A program made the position numbers and the translations under genes. Source: Heterostelium multicystogenum (lineage: Eukaryota; Evosea; Eumycetozoa; Acytosteliales; Acytosteliaceae). Taken from it: DNA of 64,000 nucleotides. Location: the NCBI GenBank assembly GCA_003667245.1, contig RCNN01000065.1:62001-126000 (forward strand), read 5' to 3'. The notes beneath the pieces were generated by a model. The model was not told where the DNA came from and did not search any database. It saw nothing but the letters and a program-made list of their open reading frames with translations. This document shows positions 12,257 through 25,404 of this stretch, piece by piece. The first letter of the stretch is position 1. Each line of letters starts with the position of its first letter.

Positions 12257-12544
12257 ATTAAACAAATTTATATATATATAGAAAATAAATTAAACTACAC
12301 TTTATAATATTATTATTCATTAATAATAATATATACAATTTAAAAACCAAGTAATCATCATATCTCAATCTTTCCAATCAACAGAAAAAAAACTAAACTA
12401 TAATTTTGGTTGTACAAAATTCCTAGTGGAAACTTAAACTAACTTTAGAAATAAAGTTAATCTAAATATAATTTATTATATTATATTATATATATATTTA
12501 CGATTGATATTAAATTATATGATTTTGGTTTGGTTTGGTTTGGC

Positions 12545-14902
12545 TTATATTAAATTGAATTTATGTTTCTTTTTGAAGGAATCAACTGAAAAGTTGATAT
12601 TCTTTAAAAGCTTTTTATCGAGTGGAACTGAGTATTCATGATGGTAGAGTCGGATGAGGTCAAAGTGCTTATAGTTGATGGCGTGCTTCATGAGGGTCGA
12701 GAATACTTTCTTTGAGATTTTGTAGCTGGTTAGAAGATATTTGATGATGTTGGCATTGCCGTTGAATGTTGCAGAGGTGATGAAATATTCAACTTGTTGG
12801 GGATCCATATCGATCTTGTGTTGGCGAATGAGATAGTCCAAAAGATCTTTTTGGCCCCAGATGCAAGCCTCAACTGCTACTCTGGTCGCTAGCGTCTTGG
12901 TAACAAGCTTGGCGGTACGACCTTCTTTGGTTTGGTGGTAGAGTTTTGGCCATATATTCAAAGAGAGCTGGATCACCAATTTTAGCTACCATTTGCCAGA
13001 GTTGACGACTGATGCTTATATCTTCAAGACGGATTTCCATGAAATACATTAGAACATCATCATCACCATTGTTAAAGGCTTTTATAAATATCTCTTGAAT
13101 TGTGTCTGGATCTAGAATGCTCGGATGGGAAAGAATTCTGATGATTGGGTCCTTTGGACCGTTGTTGAGAGTTGCAACAACGGGAGTTGAACAGGATGTT
13201 GTTGTAGTTGTTGTTGTCTTGTCGGCTTCATCAATATAGCTTTCAATTTCATCTGTAGTTTCACTGGTATCTTTTTCTTCGATATTGGTAATGGTGGTTG
13301 TGGATGGAGTTGGGGATGGTGACGGAGTAGGAGTAGATGTCGAACTGTTTGTGCTCGTGACTTGCCTGCAATATTTCGATAGGATAGTTGCAGTTGTACT
13401 CCAATGGTTTACAGAATTGGTAGGAGGTATCGAGTGGATAGGTTTTGATGTTGTCACGCATATATTGGATGATATGCTTGTGTTTTGAAAAGTAAGCGAG
13501 CTGTATTGCGCGATAGGTGAGGGTTTCAATTTTGTTTTCAAGTAGATATTGTACAATCGACAGGCTGCCGAGAGAGCATGCCTGTTGGAGGAAGAGTGAT
13601 GGGTGTGGATTCTTAAAGCTGCGAATTGTAAATTTAAACAATTCCAAGTCGTCGAATTGGACAGCAGTTTTGAGAATGGAGTTGACTTTGGCGCCAATAA
13701 CCTTCTCTCGATTGAGATGGATCCAGCGAATAAATAGACTGTACAGTGCTGAGTCGCTCATCTTGTCCGAGATTGGTGGGATGGCTACCTTGGGATTGCC
13801 ACGCTCTACATAGGTGATAATCTTAAAGTGCTCACGGTCGATTGGGAGTGTGGAGTAGTCAAGAAGATCTGACAAGTATATATATAGTACTCCTTGAGTG
13901 AGGATGAGATAAATACCAACTGGAATGTCTCATACACCGCCTTGAAGAATTCAAAGTCTCCAATGCAGCAAAGCAGACGGAAAAGATCGTCAACTGGTCC
14001 AGAAAGGAAGAAACCAACCTTTTCATATAGATATTTGGCAATTGGGAGGTGACGATAGGTCAATGCAAGTTTGAAGAGTGTTGGCATGCAGCTGGTGGCC
14101 AACGGAAGCTTGTCTGCTTTCTTTTAGCAAGCAAGTACATCATGGTTTCCAAGTGGCCGTATCTCACTGAGATTTCCAGGGCATTTGGCGGTAGTAAGCA
14201 GTTGTGTTCTTCAACAAAGTATCTCAAAATTTCTAAGTTTCCGTATTCGAGTGCAGCATCTACCATCACTGAGAAGTTTCCATTGAAATAATCAGATTTG
14301 AGGGTGAGGATGCGGTGAAAAACATTAGCATCTTGACACTTGCCAGCCAACAATAAAATGGAACGATGATTGAACACCAGTGTGCGATTTCCCTCCAGCT
14401 TATCTAGAAGCAATCCAATGTATCCATTCGATATGATCCATTCTGATGAAATAATCTGGTTATATTTGAGGTATTGAAGTGGTCTATATGAAATAGTATC
14501 TGAGAAAATTGATCTCCTCGTCAGCAGATGCTTGGTAATCTCTTTTTGTAAATCAGGGTTGGTGAACACCTTAAAGAAAGCGGCGGTCAACAACTTGTTC
14601 TGGAAAGAATCAGCTGCTCTCTGATCATCAGGCGACTGGTTTCCAACGTAAAAAGTATCTGTAGTTTGCTCATTTGTGGAAGTTGCCAGCTGCTGCTTTA
14701 TATTGATACATGACATCATATTTTCGGTACTACTATTTACGCTACTGCTCTTACTGCTACTGCTGCTGGTGGTGGTGCTGCTGCTGATGCTGCTGTTTCC
14801 GCCAGTAGTGCTCGATCCACTACTACCTTTGAGAGAGTTCTGCAGTTGTGAAAACAGAGTACTGGTCAATAAATTATATCTAATGGAGTCTCTTTTTCCC
14901 AT
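12545..14902 (-). CDS. ankyrin-array protein (dictyostelid family)
   Basis: Large protein built from degenerate ankyrin-type helical repeats, a family expanded in dictyostelids and thought to mediate protein binding. The ATG at 14902 starts MGKRDSIRYNLL; a Ser/Thr-rich run follows. Repeats show the usual spacing, for example ALEYGNLEILRYFVEEHNC, ISVRYGHLETMMYLLAKRK, LALTYRHLPIAKYLYEKVG, ACSLGSLSIVQYLLENKIE, ACIWGQKDLLDYLIRQH and FNGNANIIKYLLTSYKI. A Thr/Ser/Pro-rich linker sits at about 13150-13340. There is no catalytic domain. Frame switches are needed near 14100, 13870 (possibly a small intron), 13380 and 12930 to keep the repeats in phase, so the model is a bridged one. An F-box is not visible at the N-terminus. 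Confidence 0.65.
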
Positions 14903-15344
14903 TTTCAAAATCGCATAGAAGAGTAATATTATTCCAAACTGGAAGAAAACTGGAAATTATTATTATAATTGTGATTGTTTATCCTTTGTGTATATTTTTT
15001 TTTTAGTTTTCCAGAACGACGACTGGTTTTGAATTGGAATGGTTTGGTTGGTTTACAATTGTTTTAAATATTCAAGTTTAAATAAATAATAGATTTTATA
15101 ATAAATAAATAAATAAGAATGATAAGCTTATTAAAAGGGTGAGCGGTGTTTGATTGTATGTATCTTTAGTTTTCTTTTAAAATGGGCAATCAATTATTGA
15201 ATGAATTTGATTTTAAGATTACAATATAAATATTTCTATTATTCCTTCCTAGTGTTATTATAAATATTATTAAAGTTTGTGTATATTTTGGAATAACCAA
15301 TTGAATTAATCGTTTATTTTGATTTGATTTGTGTAATTATATAG

Positions 15345-15379
<35 letters not shown>

Positions 15380-18300
15380 GACTATCTGTATTTGATATGA
15401 ATGAATGTATGGTAGGTTTTGTATAGAAATAAGTTATTGTACAAATTTAGTAAGATTGACTTATAAGTGTGTAAAGTAATTAATCAATAGCAACAACATT
15501 GGCTATTACAACAAGGAATGTGATGGATGCTGATAGATACGCTCGTATGATGATGATGATGATAATAATAATAATAATAAATTTATTATGAAAATTTAAA
15601 TGAATAATAAATAATTCTAAATACAATTGGTTACAAGATTGAAGTGAATATGAATGGTTGCGGTAGTGTTGATTTAAGTGTAGTACAGATGTAGTCAGTG
15701 GATTAGAGAGGTTTATGCTAAGTTTTAATTGTTTTTGATTCCAATACAATTATTATTAATTCAATCAGTTAAATAATAATAGAATTAATAAATAATAATA
15801 ATAATAAAATAAGATATATTATAATATATTATTGTTTTTTTTGTATTGTTTGAAATGTTTAGAAAGCAAATCCAATCAGTCAGAAATAATCAATCATTTC
15901 ACTCTAATCAGTCAATTTACAGTTACATTTTCAAATTATATATATGTATCAACCATCATTTGTTAAATTATATATTAATTATATTTATACTCATATATCA
16001 CACGGACTATAGGTGGTATTTGGAATGATGTGAAGTGGAATGTATCTATCTATGATGGGTGTTATTTTTGGGTGTTGATGGGTGGTGTGTGAGTGTATCT
16101 ATGTGTATGTATGTGTATAATTTATGATCTTTTTTGATCATTAAAATAAAATACAGATGTCATGGTGGGTGATAGAGCTTATTTATGTGAGGTGGTTTGA
16201 ATGATTGATTGATTGATTGTTGGTTGGTTAGATGTTGGTTAAAGATCGAGTTTCAATCGAATAATTTAAATTGGCACAATAGTCATATTATTCTTGACAA
16301 GTATGTATTGGAAGGGTTGATTGCCGTGTCATTGTTGCAATAGAATGGAAAAAATAAAATTGAGTTGTGTGTTGTATATTTCTGTGCCTATCCTTTGTTA
16401 TGTAACTCTAAAAAAGTTATGACATTAACTCTCACACCATCAATTAGACATTTGAAATGGTACGAAACACCATATACAACTTTGTTAATTGTCTATCTTC
16501 TGTTGATGATGTTGTTATTGTTGTTGTTGGTGTGATGTTGATTTCTGAAGTTGTTGATGTTGATACAGTTGTTTTTCATCTTTCTGAAAAAGGACAAATT
16601 GTGAGGGTGAGTGGAATGGTGAAGGAGAACTAATGATGGAGTTATAAATCTTAATTAAATATATACTTTTATCATATGAGGTTTTATGTTGAATATTCAA
16701 GGTTGGAATTATAATTATAACTATTCCAAAAATACAAACAAATCCTTTTTGGAGTTGCAGGAAATTAAATTACAACTTTTATAAATGTTGTTATAATTTA
16801 TCTTTTATGAGTGTCATCCAATTAAAAATATAGAATCAATTGAATGAATATTTTATTGCTGTTAAGTGACCTGAACTCATTCTATTAATTATTATTATGA
16901 TTATTATTAGTTGTAGTAGTAGCAATTACAATGATTTGATTCATAAATTGGATGGAAAGAAACAATTGGCTCATTGGCATAAACAACAAAACAAGCATTC
17001 CAAATCACTGTAATCATGTTTGGTTCATCCATCATTTGCAAATATTGTCATTGGCTGTTTGACAAGATAACATTGTTTAGTTCGATGGTTTGGTTTGATT
17101 GTTGTGATATTTGATTTATAAGATTGTTGGTCTCTTGAACATTTGCACTACTCTGATGGAGATAGAGTTGTTTGATTGTTAGTTTGGGTGTAAATGTGGT
17201 TTGGGGTGAGTTCAATTTCAATGGGTGGGTTGTTCTAAACTTTGATTGATTGCAAATTGTGGTGATTATATTTTACCAATTAGATATTGATGTTGACTAA
17301 TATGCTCCCTGGATGTATGTGTTGGTTTGTGATACTTCTATCAATGTGTGTTCAAAATCATCATAGTCAACCAAACAAACCAATCATAAGAAATAAAATA
17401 CCAAACTCCTTAAAAAATAACTTAATTTGTGTGTGATGCAAAACATTCTGCAGCGCTATTTTTTGATCATTATTTTTTTGATCCCCTCCTTTTTTGTTTG
17501 GTTGTAATTCCTTGGCTCCACTTACTTTTACTTTTATTTTTGAATTATCTTTTTTTTCAAATAAAAACAACTTTGATAGTGATAATCTTGAAAAGTACTA
17601 AATAATTGATATCAGAAAATTCTGTTTCTAATTGTACGCTGAATCAGAACTGCTACAGAAGATTGATTGAAATCCAAATAGCTCCAATGGAAGGTTTGAT
17701 ATATTATTATTATGATTTATATTTTTATATTTAGATTAAATAATATGTATGTATGTATGATGTAAATCTATAAATGGTATGGTATAGCTGGTAGGATTTG
17801 ATTTGTACTGATATAAAGTGTAAATGTAAGTGGGTTATACAGGATGTTTTGTTTGAATGTGCATAGATAGTTTGCCTCCAATGTAATCATTTTTATTTTT
17901 AATAGTTTTTCTTTTTCAATTCGTTGAAATCTTGGTTTCAAGTATTTTTTTTGAAATTTTGATTGTGGTATCAGCTTTTTTTAGGGGTGACCATCGCACA
18001 TTTATGTATGATCACACACTTAACCACTGATTGGTGGTATGGAATCTTTTTTTCGCCCTCTTTTATAAAATCTCTTATAAAGTAGATTTAGATCATCTGA
18101 TTTTGATCTGATCCGCATCAATTAGTCACAATCTTTCTTGTGTAACTCTTGAACCAATTCATCAAATTCTTAATTTTTTAATTATCTCGATGATTTGCAT
18201 TATTTTGTCAAGTTCACAAATATCATATTTATGTAATAATAAATATTAATATCCAGGAAGTTATCTATAGCTTCGAGTGTTAATATCCAATTCTTAGTTA

Positions 18301-19007
18301 ATTAGTCCTTAGTTTACATTATTATTATAATTTAGAATACAATTTTGATCTAATTATGTATTAGAAATACATTTTCTGTTTAGTATTATCTCAATTGATT
18401 CAAATGGAATATTAATTAATTAAGACCGAAATTATGAAACTACGATTTACTACGATATCTATGTTTCTTGTACAACCACTAATTAGTGTACATGTCACTA
18501 CTAATATTTCCACTGATCATTACACATGTGTCATTTAGATTTATAATTCCAAACTTTACCACACAATAGTGTGGGGGCAAATATGATGAATCTATCTATA
18601 TCTAACTATGTGTCGCTCAATCTATATATACTTATATTTTATACCATCTTCTAATGGTAATAAAAGATGGGTACACATTGATTTTAATTTAGTGTAATTG
18701 ATATCAGTTATTTCTAAATTTATTCATATTAGCGAGTAAAGAAATATATTAGATTTCAAGTATTTCTTTATTCTATATTACCATTTAGATAGATGGACAG
18801 TTGCAATTTACAAATATATCATCACTATCTCTACACATTCGTATATTGCTTGGAGATTGGTCATTAATGTAGTGGACATGTCGGACATGTTAGAAAGTAA
18901 GATTGTTATTATAAATAGTTCAAGAATTATCAAATCAATAATCAATTGTATCTCATTCTATTTTATTAATAATTCTAATATTATTATAACTATAACTGAG
19001 ATAAATA
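14903..19007. other. 4.1-kb low-complexity spacer
   Basis: Long AT-rich region. It contains an ATT trinucleotide run (15344-15379), an ATG/ATA run (15545-15580), GATT tetranucleotides (about 16202-16219) and many GTTG/TGTG patches. Short frames on the minus strand (for example 16515-16700, Gln-rich, and 17367-17570, Lys/Gln-rich with several hydrophobic residues) lack family resemblance. They are not called as genes. A small non-coding RNA could be hidden here, but I cannot support one. Confidence 0.4.
15344..15379. repeat. ATT microsatellite
   Basis: About a dozen uninterrupted ATT units in non-coding DNA, typical of dictyostelid spacers. Confidence 0.85.
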
Positions 19008-19881
19008 ATGTATAGTCAAAGATTTTATCTATTATTGTTATGTATTGTTTTTGTTGCTACCAACTTTGATGGTGTATTCGGAGCAGATTATTATATGATC
19101 AGACCAAGTGGTTTAAATTGTCCAAGCAATGTTATCTGTAAGAAATACATTGCTACTTTGGTCAACCAAGGTGCCAAGAAAGTCCCTGATGTGTTTCATT
19201 TCATCCATTTCCTTTTTGAATGCAGTTGACCCAGCAACAGTTAGCAATGCCAAGCCCAATCACATTATTGTCGAGGGATCGTTGAAGTTAGTATCCCAAG
19301 AAAAGGCTCCCGAGAAAATTTACCGTATGGATGCTGCTGAGACATTCCGTCTTCTCCCACTCATTGGAGGTAAAGAACCAACTGGAACATTATATCACTT
19401 TGGTTTGAGTCATATCGAGTGCTCTTCTGGTAGCGGCTGTAAATTTTTGAAGGTACACATTCTCAACACCAACAATCTCACCAACTACGAGGGATATACT
19501 AATCCATATGCCAACTATCGAGGATTCCCTAAGGAATGGCTCGAGGAGCGTTTATTAGATGGTGGTTCCGCTGCTATCTCCCAAGGATCAATCGTCAATA
19601 ATAAGGTTGAGATCACCGGTATTTATGTTAATGTCAACGATCCCAACCCAAAATGCCCAGCACTATCAATTCCAAAGTGCAACAGTAATCAGGTAAGCAC
19701 CTACATGCGTAACAACCACCGTTGCCTCAGTTCAACCGGTTGCTACACCCCCAAACCCAACCTGTGTCCCAAAATAGTCTATACCTGTGAGCCAGGATAC
19801 AGATTGGCATCCTTCCCTATGGCACCCAATGGTTGCTTCTCCTGGTATTGTGATGCCGACTTTTTACCTAAAACTCAATAA
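19008..19881 (+). CDS. secreted Cys-rich protein
   Basis: The ATG at 19008 starts a clear signal peptide (FYLLLLCIVFVATNF, cleavage probably after VFG). The mature N-terminus ADYYMIRPSGLNCPSNVICK resembles the start of DUF6748-type secreted proteins (tentative). The C-terminal third is Cys-rich with a C-x-x-N-Q-V-S-T, CLSSTGCYTPKPNLCP and GCFSWYCD pattern, suggesting disulfide-bonded modules. The frame must shift near 19212, where a TTTTT run loses one base to join HFIHFLLNAVDPATV. No catalytic motif is visible. It is likely extracellular; function unknown. Its stop at 19881 lies about 110 bp from the convergent UTP15 gene. Confidence 0.7.
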
Positions 19882-19993
19882 ACCAACTAATAAATTATTA
19901 TTAAACTATCACCTGTCCAACTTGATTGATTGATGCTTGATTTATAAATTATTATGTCGATTTATTGGGTATCAAAGCTCAGCTTTAGGTAGG

Positions 19994-22015
19994 TTATTTT
20001 TGTTGTTTCTTTGCTGATCGCTTTTGACTTGAATTAGGAACTGGATCTGACTCTTCAGCTTTTCTTTTTGGAGTAGTAACAGCTTGTTTAGCTTGTGCCT
20101 TCACTTTGGCGTTTCTCTTTGTTGGTGTCTGAACAGCTGTTTTCTTTGGTTCCTCCTCTTCACTCTCGCTCTCCTCTTCGCTTACACTTCCGCTTTGATC
20201 ATCATCTTCTTCTTCACTTTCACTTTCGCTTTCTTTTTTAGTTGGTTGTTTGCTATTTGTCTTTTCTTTTTCATTCTCTTGTGTTTCGGCTGGACTTGTG
20301 GAAATTGTATTTGTGGATGTTGTATTTGCTTGTTGTTGTTGTTCTAATAATGAAAATGTGGACTTTGTCTCTTGGTTGCTGTATAGGAGTTCGAGTGCAC
20401 CAGCAATCTTAAGGAATTCATACTGTCTCTTGAGTTCATCCTTTGCCAAATACTTTAGTGCTATAAGCTGCTTGAAGGTAGTGCTGTCTTCATACAAGGA
20501 GTACTTGTAGATATCCAATATTCTGTCGACCAACATGACACCGCATGAAACGTACTTTGAGGATTTCATCATCTTTCCAATCATATCAAACACTACTCTG
20601 AGGTTCTCTGGGTCTCTTCCTTGTAATACTCTGTCCAAAGCGTCACGTCTTGACAACTCACAAACAACTCTAAAAAACAAATCTTTACTTCTCTCAATCT
20701 ATTAAATATACTGTCAGTAGACTACTCTCTACTATGCTACGAACGCGTATTACTTACTGTTAAAACTGAATCGAAAGCAGCTTTGTGTTCGAATCTCTTG
20801 AGCAGCTTATCGATATTGGAGCACTTAAATTTACTGGCATCAACGATGGTCATTGGTCTGTGAAGTTTCTTTGTGGTCGATGACTTTGATTTGGCAGGTT
20901 CAACGACAGTTCTTTTGATTGCTACTTGAATATTACCATTGGTTGTACCAACATAGAGTTTCTTGTGGTTCATGGTCATTGATAGAATTGGATCGTTGAA
21001 TTTGATGGTGCTGACAACACGATAAGTTGAAGCACTGTATACTTTAACCATGTGGTCTAAACCAGCAGACAAGAACCTAATAATAATCATATAGGATTAG
21101 CTTACAATGTTTATATTGCTTATGGTGGAGCTAACTTACTTGGTTCCCTTTGAATTCAAATATAATGAAGTAATGGTCTTAACATGGTTTCTTGATTGAT
21201 ATACTTGCTTACCGGATAGCAAGTCCCAGATACAGATATGATTACCACCTGCTGAAACTGCCATAGCTCCGGACTTCAATACGATGATATCTTCGACTGG
21301 TGCACCGTGATCGAGTGTATGGATGCAAGTGTTGGTGTCGATATCCCAGAGCTTTACCATGTGGTCGTATCCACCACTCAGCCAAAGGTTCTCTTTGGTA
21401 GGATGACCGCACAAAGCACGTACTTGATCATTATGTTTACCGATGATTCTGTTTTCCTCTGCATCTCCAATATCCCAAACTCTAACACTGTGGTCGTTGG
21501 AACCGGAAATCAATTTACTCTTTCCAATAAACTTGACAACATGAACAGGACTAGATTGATTCGTTAGAGTATTGTCAGTACAATTGTATTGGCAGTATTA
21601 GCAAAATAGTAGATGGCTGCACCTACCCTGTATGTCCTTTGAATGTTCTAAGGTTGCTCTTGGCCTCAACGTTGAAAAGTTTAATATTAGATTGTTCGTC
21701 AGAGACGACAGCGAGTCGAGCATCAGAACGGAAGTGTGCACAGAGTGCATTGTGTTCTTTGTAGTCAGCAATGTTCTTCTCTGCAGTTGTTGAAAGTAAT
21801 GATTTTGGATCCAAGTTGAAGAGCATGACTCTCTTGTTAAAGGTGACCAACATTCTATTGTCATTATCGAAAGTAATGCCATTGACGGCACCATAACCAT
21901 AAGGCTTCGTCTTGGTTTGTTTCATATCCCATTTATTGGTTGCATCGCCATTTGGATTAACAAAAGGTAGTGGTACCTCTGGTAGCTGATGTAAAAAAGT
22001 GTATGATTCAGACAT
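19994..22015 (-). CDS. utp15: UTP15, U3 snoRNP / SSU-processome subunit
   Basis: WD40-repeat protein of the t-UTP subcomplex, needed for pre-rRNA transcription and 18S processing in the nucleolus. The ATG at 22015 opens with an N-terminal LPEVPLPFVNP segment and then seven-bladed WD repeats (for example LISGSNDHSVRVWDIGD, LSGGYDHMVKLWDID, VSAGGNHICIWDLLSG, FLSAGLDHMVKVYSAS). The UTP15 C-terminal domain follows (MTIVDASKFKCSNIDKLLKR, CELSRRDALDRVLQGRDPEN). It ends with an acidic Ser/Glu tail and a Lys-rich end fitting nucleolar localisation. Introns are at 21551-21626, 21077-21139 and about 20670-20757. Unlike most genes here it reads through with little sign of frame error; only the phase at the third intron is not exact. 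Confidence 0.9.
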
Positions 22016-22410
22016 CGTTTACTTCAACTAATCGACCGATCTCTGTTGTTGTTGTAGTTATCTAATTTGTCAAAGCTCACACAATATCACAGACCAACCA
22101 TACTATCATAAAAACAAAATTCCAAAGTCGGTCGTTTTTTTTTTTTCATTCATTTTAAAAAATATAATAAAATAAAAATTAAATTTATTTGGTTTAAATT
22201 GTAAAGCTATAGCACATCTAAGTAATAAAGATACACAACCCACACACTACTATACAAGATTCCCACGCATTTTCAAAATGAGTGTTGAATGTGTGAAGTT
22301 TAACTTTGCACTTGGTTTTATTAATTTTTTAAAACATCCTTTTTTGTTATGATCATATATATCTTGTTATAGAACTTATAATAGTGTAGAACTTAAAGTT
22401 AAGAAAGATA
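22016..22410. other. divergent promoter region
   Basis: About 395 bp between the divergent starts of the UTP15 and nitronate monooxygenase genes, with a T/A-run near 22136-22150. It probably serves both promoters. No RNA gene is seen. Confidence 0.45.
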
Positions 22411-23616
22411 ATGAAGAGTTGTTTTAATTTACTAAAATATCCAATTATACAGGCTCCACTTTCGGGTGGTACCACTAACCCAAAGATGGTGCTGGAGGTC
22501 CTGAAACATGGTTGTATGGGATCACATGGCTGTGCCTATCTTACTTTGGATCAATTGAGAGTTGATTGTAGGGAGATTGCTGTCGGTGCTAAAGATCTCA
22601 ACGTTCCATTCAATATCAACCTATTTGCTCCATCTTTATCAGCGGAATGCATGCCTGGAACTAAATATTGGCGTGATACTCTTGAACCAAAAGTCAAGAG
22701 AATGAATGATTTCCTGAATGCTAACTTTCGCACTCCACTCGGAATACCACATCGCACTATTGAGAGCTTCACTATTCCAGATGACAATGTTAGATTCCAG
22801 CAACAATGCCAGGTACTCTTTGAAGAACTCGGCTCATTTCCTGGTCCAAAAGTATTCAGTTTCACATTTGGAATACCAGACTCTGCCACACTCAAACGCT
22901 TCCGAGATTATGGCTTTATGATAATGGGATCAGCAACTAATCTTGAGGAATCTCTGCTTCTAGTTCGTTCTAATGTTGACGCTATCGTTCTGCAAGGTAT
23001 AGGAGCAGGTGGACATCGTGGTGCTTTTATTGAGAGTGACAAGGCAGACAGCTCCAATTTGATTTCAACTTTGGATTTAATAAAGCAATGTAAGGATGCC
23101 GGAGTGCAAACACCTCTGGTTGGAGCAGGAGGAATAAGGAATAAGCATGATATTAAAGCAATACTAGACAGCGGAGCATCTGCAGTTCAGATAGGCACTG
23201 CGTTCATTAACTCGACAGAGTCATCGTCTAATAAAAACTATAAGCACACTATTGAGTCAATTTCAAGCGGCAATAGGCGACAAACAATCGTTCATACCAA
23301 AGCATTTACAGGAAGATATGCCAGAGGTATCAAAAATAAATTTGTAGAAATGATAGAATCTGAATTCAAGTCAGACGATATTCCACCATTCCCAATTCAA
23401 CATATATTAACAATAGACATAAGGTAAGTAGATATGTACATATCTGGGAAAGTTCAAGTAAATTGACCATTGTTTTGATCATCCAGGAAAAAAGCCTTGG
23501 AAGATGGAAAATTGGATTTTACTCATTTGTGGGTTGGAGAAAGTGCTCAACTCCAAAAAGAGGACGGTTCTTCGAGAAATATAGGATCCATTATTGATTC
23601 AATTGTACATGTATAA
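22411..23616 (+). CDS. nitronate monooxygenase (2-nitropropane dioxygenase family)
   Basis: FMN-dependent TIM-barrel enzyme that oxidises alkyl nitronates such as propionate 3-nitronate, detoxifying them. The family's landmarks appear in order: PIIQAPLSGGTTNP at the N-terminus, HGCMGSHGCAYL, VPFNINLFAP, VFSFTFGIPD, the flavin-binding GAGGHRGAF preceded by AIVLQG, and TPLVGAGGIRNKHDIKAIL with SGASAVQIGTAF. Length after the intron is about 380 residues, normal for the family. A single 63-bp intron (23424-23486) splits an Arg codon. The last exon ends at 23616, only 22 bp before the next, convergent gene's stop. The frame is intact. Bacterial relatives are common, so transfer is possible, but an intron and host-like base use indicate a settled gene. 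Confidence 0.88.
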
Positions 23617-23638
23617 ATAAAAACAAGGTGGTTTATTG

Positions 23639-25404
23639 TTATTTGGAGACATGTCGTTTCTTGTAAATGAAGATACTCAGTCCAACCAAAAGTGCAACAA
23701 ATAATACAGAACCTACTACTATCAAGGCTATGTGCCATCCTTTTAGCTTGTCTTCATTCTCTGTAACACTGTCGACTTTGGAAGTGAGCATGAGACAGTC
23801 GGTGAAGGTCGAGTCTGTTGTTTTCAAAGCTACAACTTTAAGTTGGAACGATGTTATGTCCAAAGGTGAACCATCTTCATTCACTGATTGAGGCGATGTC
23901 AGGGAGAGCTTGAGGTCGGAGCCCAAAACTATCGACTTTGACTGGACAACACAGTATTCTTTGTCTACATTCAACTGACTTGAGTATTCGAGGACAATTT
24001 CACCGTTAAGGTGAACATTATTGGCAAAGATATAAGGTCCTTCGATATCAATAGGGTTTTGTTCGACAATAAATAGCTTTGATCTCGATGTCATGGTTAA
24101 GGTGTCACCTACACTGACTAAACCTTTGAGATTCAATGCCAATGTACCGTTATCGACAGTAACTGATTGTCCAACCACCAGATCGGAGTAGGCAAGCAGC
24201 ATTCCTTTGTCTACGAATATTGAGCCGTCCACATTATAAGTGTCGTTTTCAAGAATATGTACAAATTTTGAATCACTTTGAATAAAAATATCGCCAATCA
24301 ACTGGTTGCTCTCTGGTACTACACTAGACTGATTGGTCAAATGGAGTGACTTGGATGAAAGCTTATTTAAATTGGTAGTAGCTCCTTCCAAAGTGACATT
24401 TGATGTGGTCTTTGATAGTGGAAGTCCGGTGGTCATTTCCAACACTGATTGCATAGCTACCACAACATGAAGATTTTCAAGGGGTGTAGGTGAAAGAGAA
24501 CCGACTGTAGAGTGACCAATTAGGTGGAGTGAAACAGCAGTAGGATTAGAAGTACGAAGATCCTTAATTTTGGAGTTGATAAATGTCATCTCTGAAGTAC
24601 CACTTAAATCAAGATATGCAAGACTTGACTCACTGGTAACTTTAACAGTGGAATCGATGATTTTAACTTGACCATCCGAACTTATGGATTTAATCTTTAA
24701 ATTTGGTGTTTGAATTGATAAAGAAGACTGACTGTATTGGTCGATGTTTGATATATTTACAGATTCGCATTGAAGGGAAACCGATGATTGAGGAAAAAGA
24801 TTGAAATTGCTCGATACTTCCAGGGTGTTTTTTACAGTTAGACTTCCATTAGTGACAACTACCCATTCTCCTACTAATGTCTCCAAAGTTGAAGAGCCTC
24901 CGAATGAAATTGATGCGGCATTGATTGTTGTAGTGGAATCTCCAGTAACTCCAAAATTGAAATAAAGGGGAGAACTTGTATTGGTCGATTTAATATTGGT
25001 TTGACTTAGTTGAGCATTTCCATTGAAAGAAAGCTGTCCATTGATAGTCCAATCTACTGGACCTTCTATGTTAATACCATTCAATTGAAGGGATTGACTT
25101 AAAATAATATATTGTCTTTGTGCTGTGGATTTAATAAGTATATCATACCCATTATCCATCCAGGGAGCAATATTATTTTCCCAATTATTTATATCTTCAA
25201 AATTGCATGGTTGATTTTCAGAGCATGGACTTGATGGATTCCATGTTGATACTGTCGAAAATTCAATCATAAATTAATATCATACTAGGATCTATATAAA
25301 TATTCAAAGAAAATAATCATACCTTGAGAATACACAAAATGACATTGTGAATTTATTAAAATAAATAATATCAAAGATAATAGTTTATAGGATTGTTGCA
25401 CCAT
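23639..25404 (-). CDS. type I membrane protein with beta-solenoid-like ectodomain
   Basis: Exon 1 (ATG at 25404) encodes a signal peptide (YKLLSLILFILINSQC). An intron (about 25253-25321) then joins it to VSTWNPSSPCSENQPCNF. About 500 residues follow with regularly alternating Ser/Thr and hydrophobic positions and short repeating strands (NGQLSFNGNAQL, NVTLEGATTNL, VDNGTLALNLKG), typical of parallel beta-helix or adhesin-like folds, with many N-glycosylation sites. A single transmembrane helix near the end (WHIALIVVGSVLFVALLVG) is followed by a short basic tail (YKKRHVSK). No enzymatic motif is seen. It is likely at the plasma membrane and may act in adhesion or recognition (inference). Confidence 0.75.

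Noticed and set aside
17367..17570. 67-codon minus-strand frame, Lys/Gln-rich
   Set aside because: Could be an exon but has no recognisable motif and lies in low-complexity spacer.
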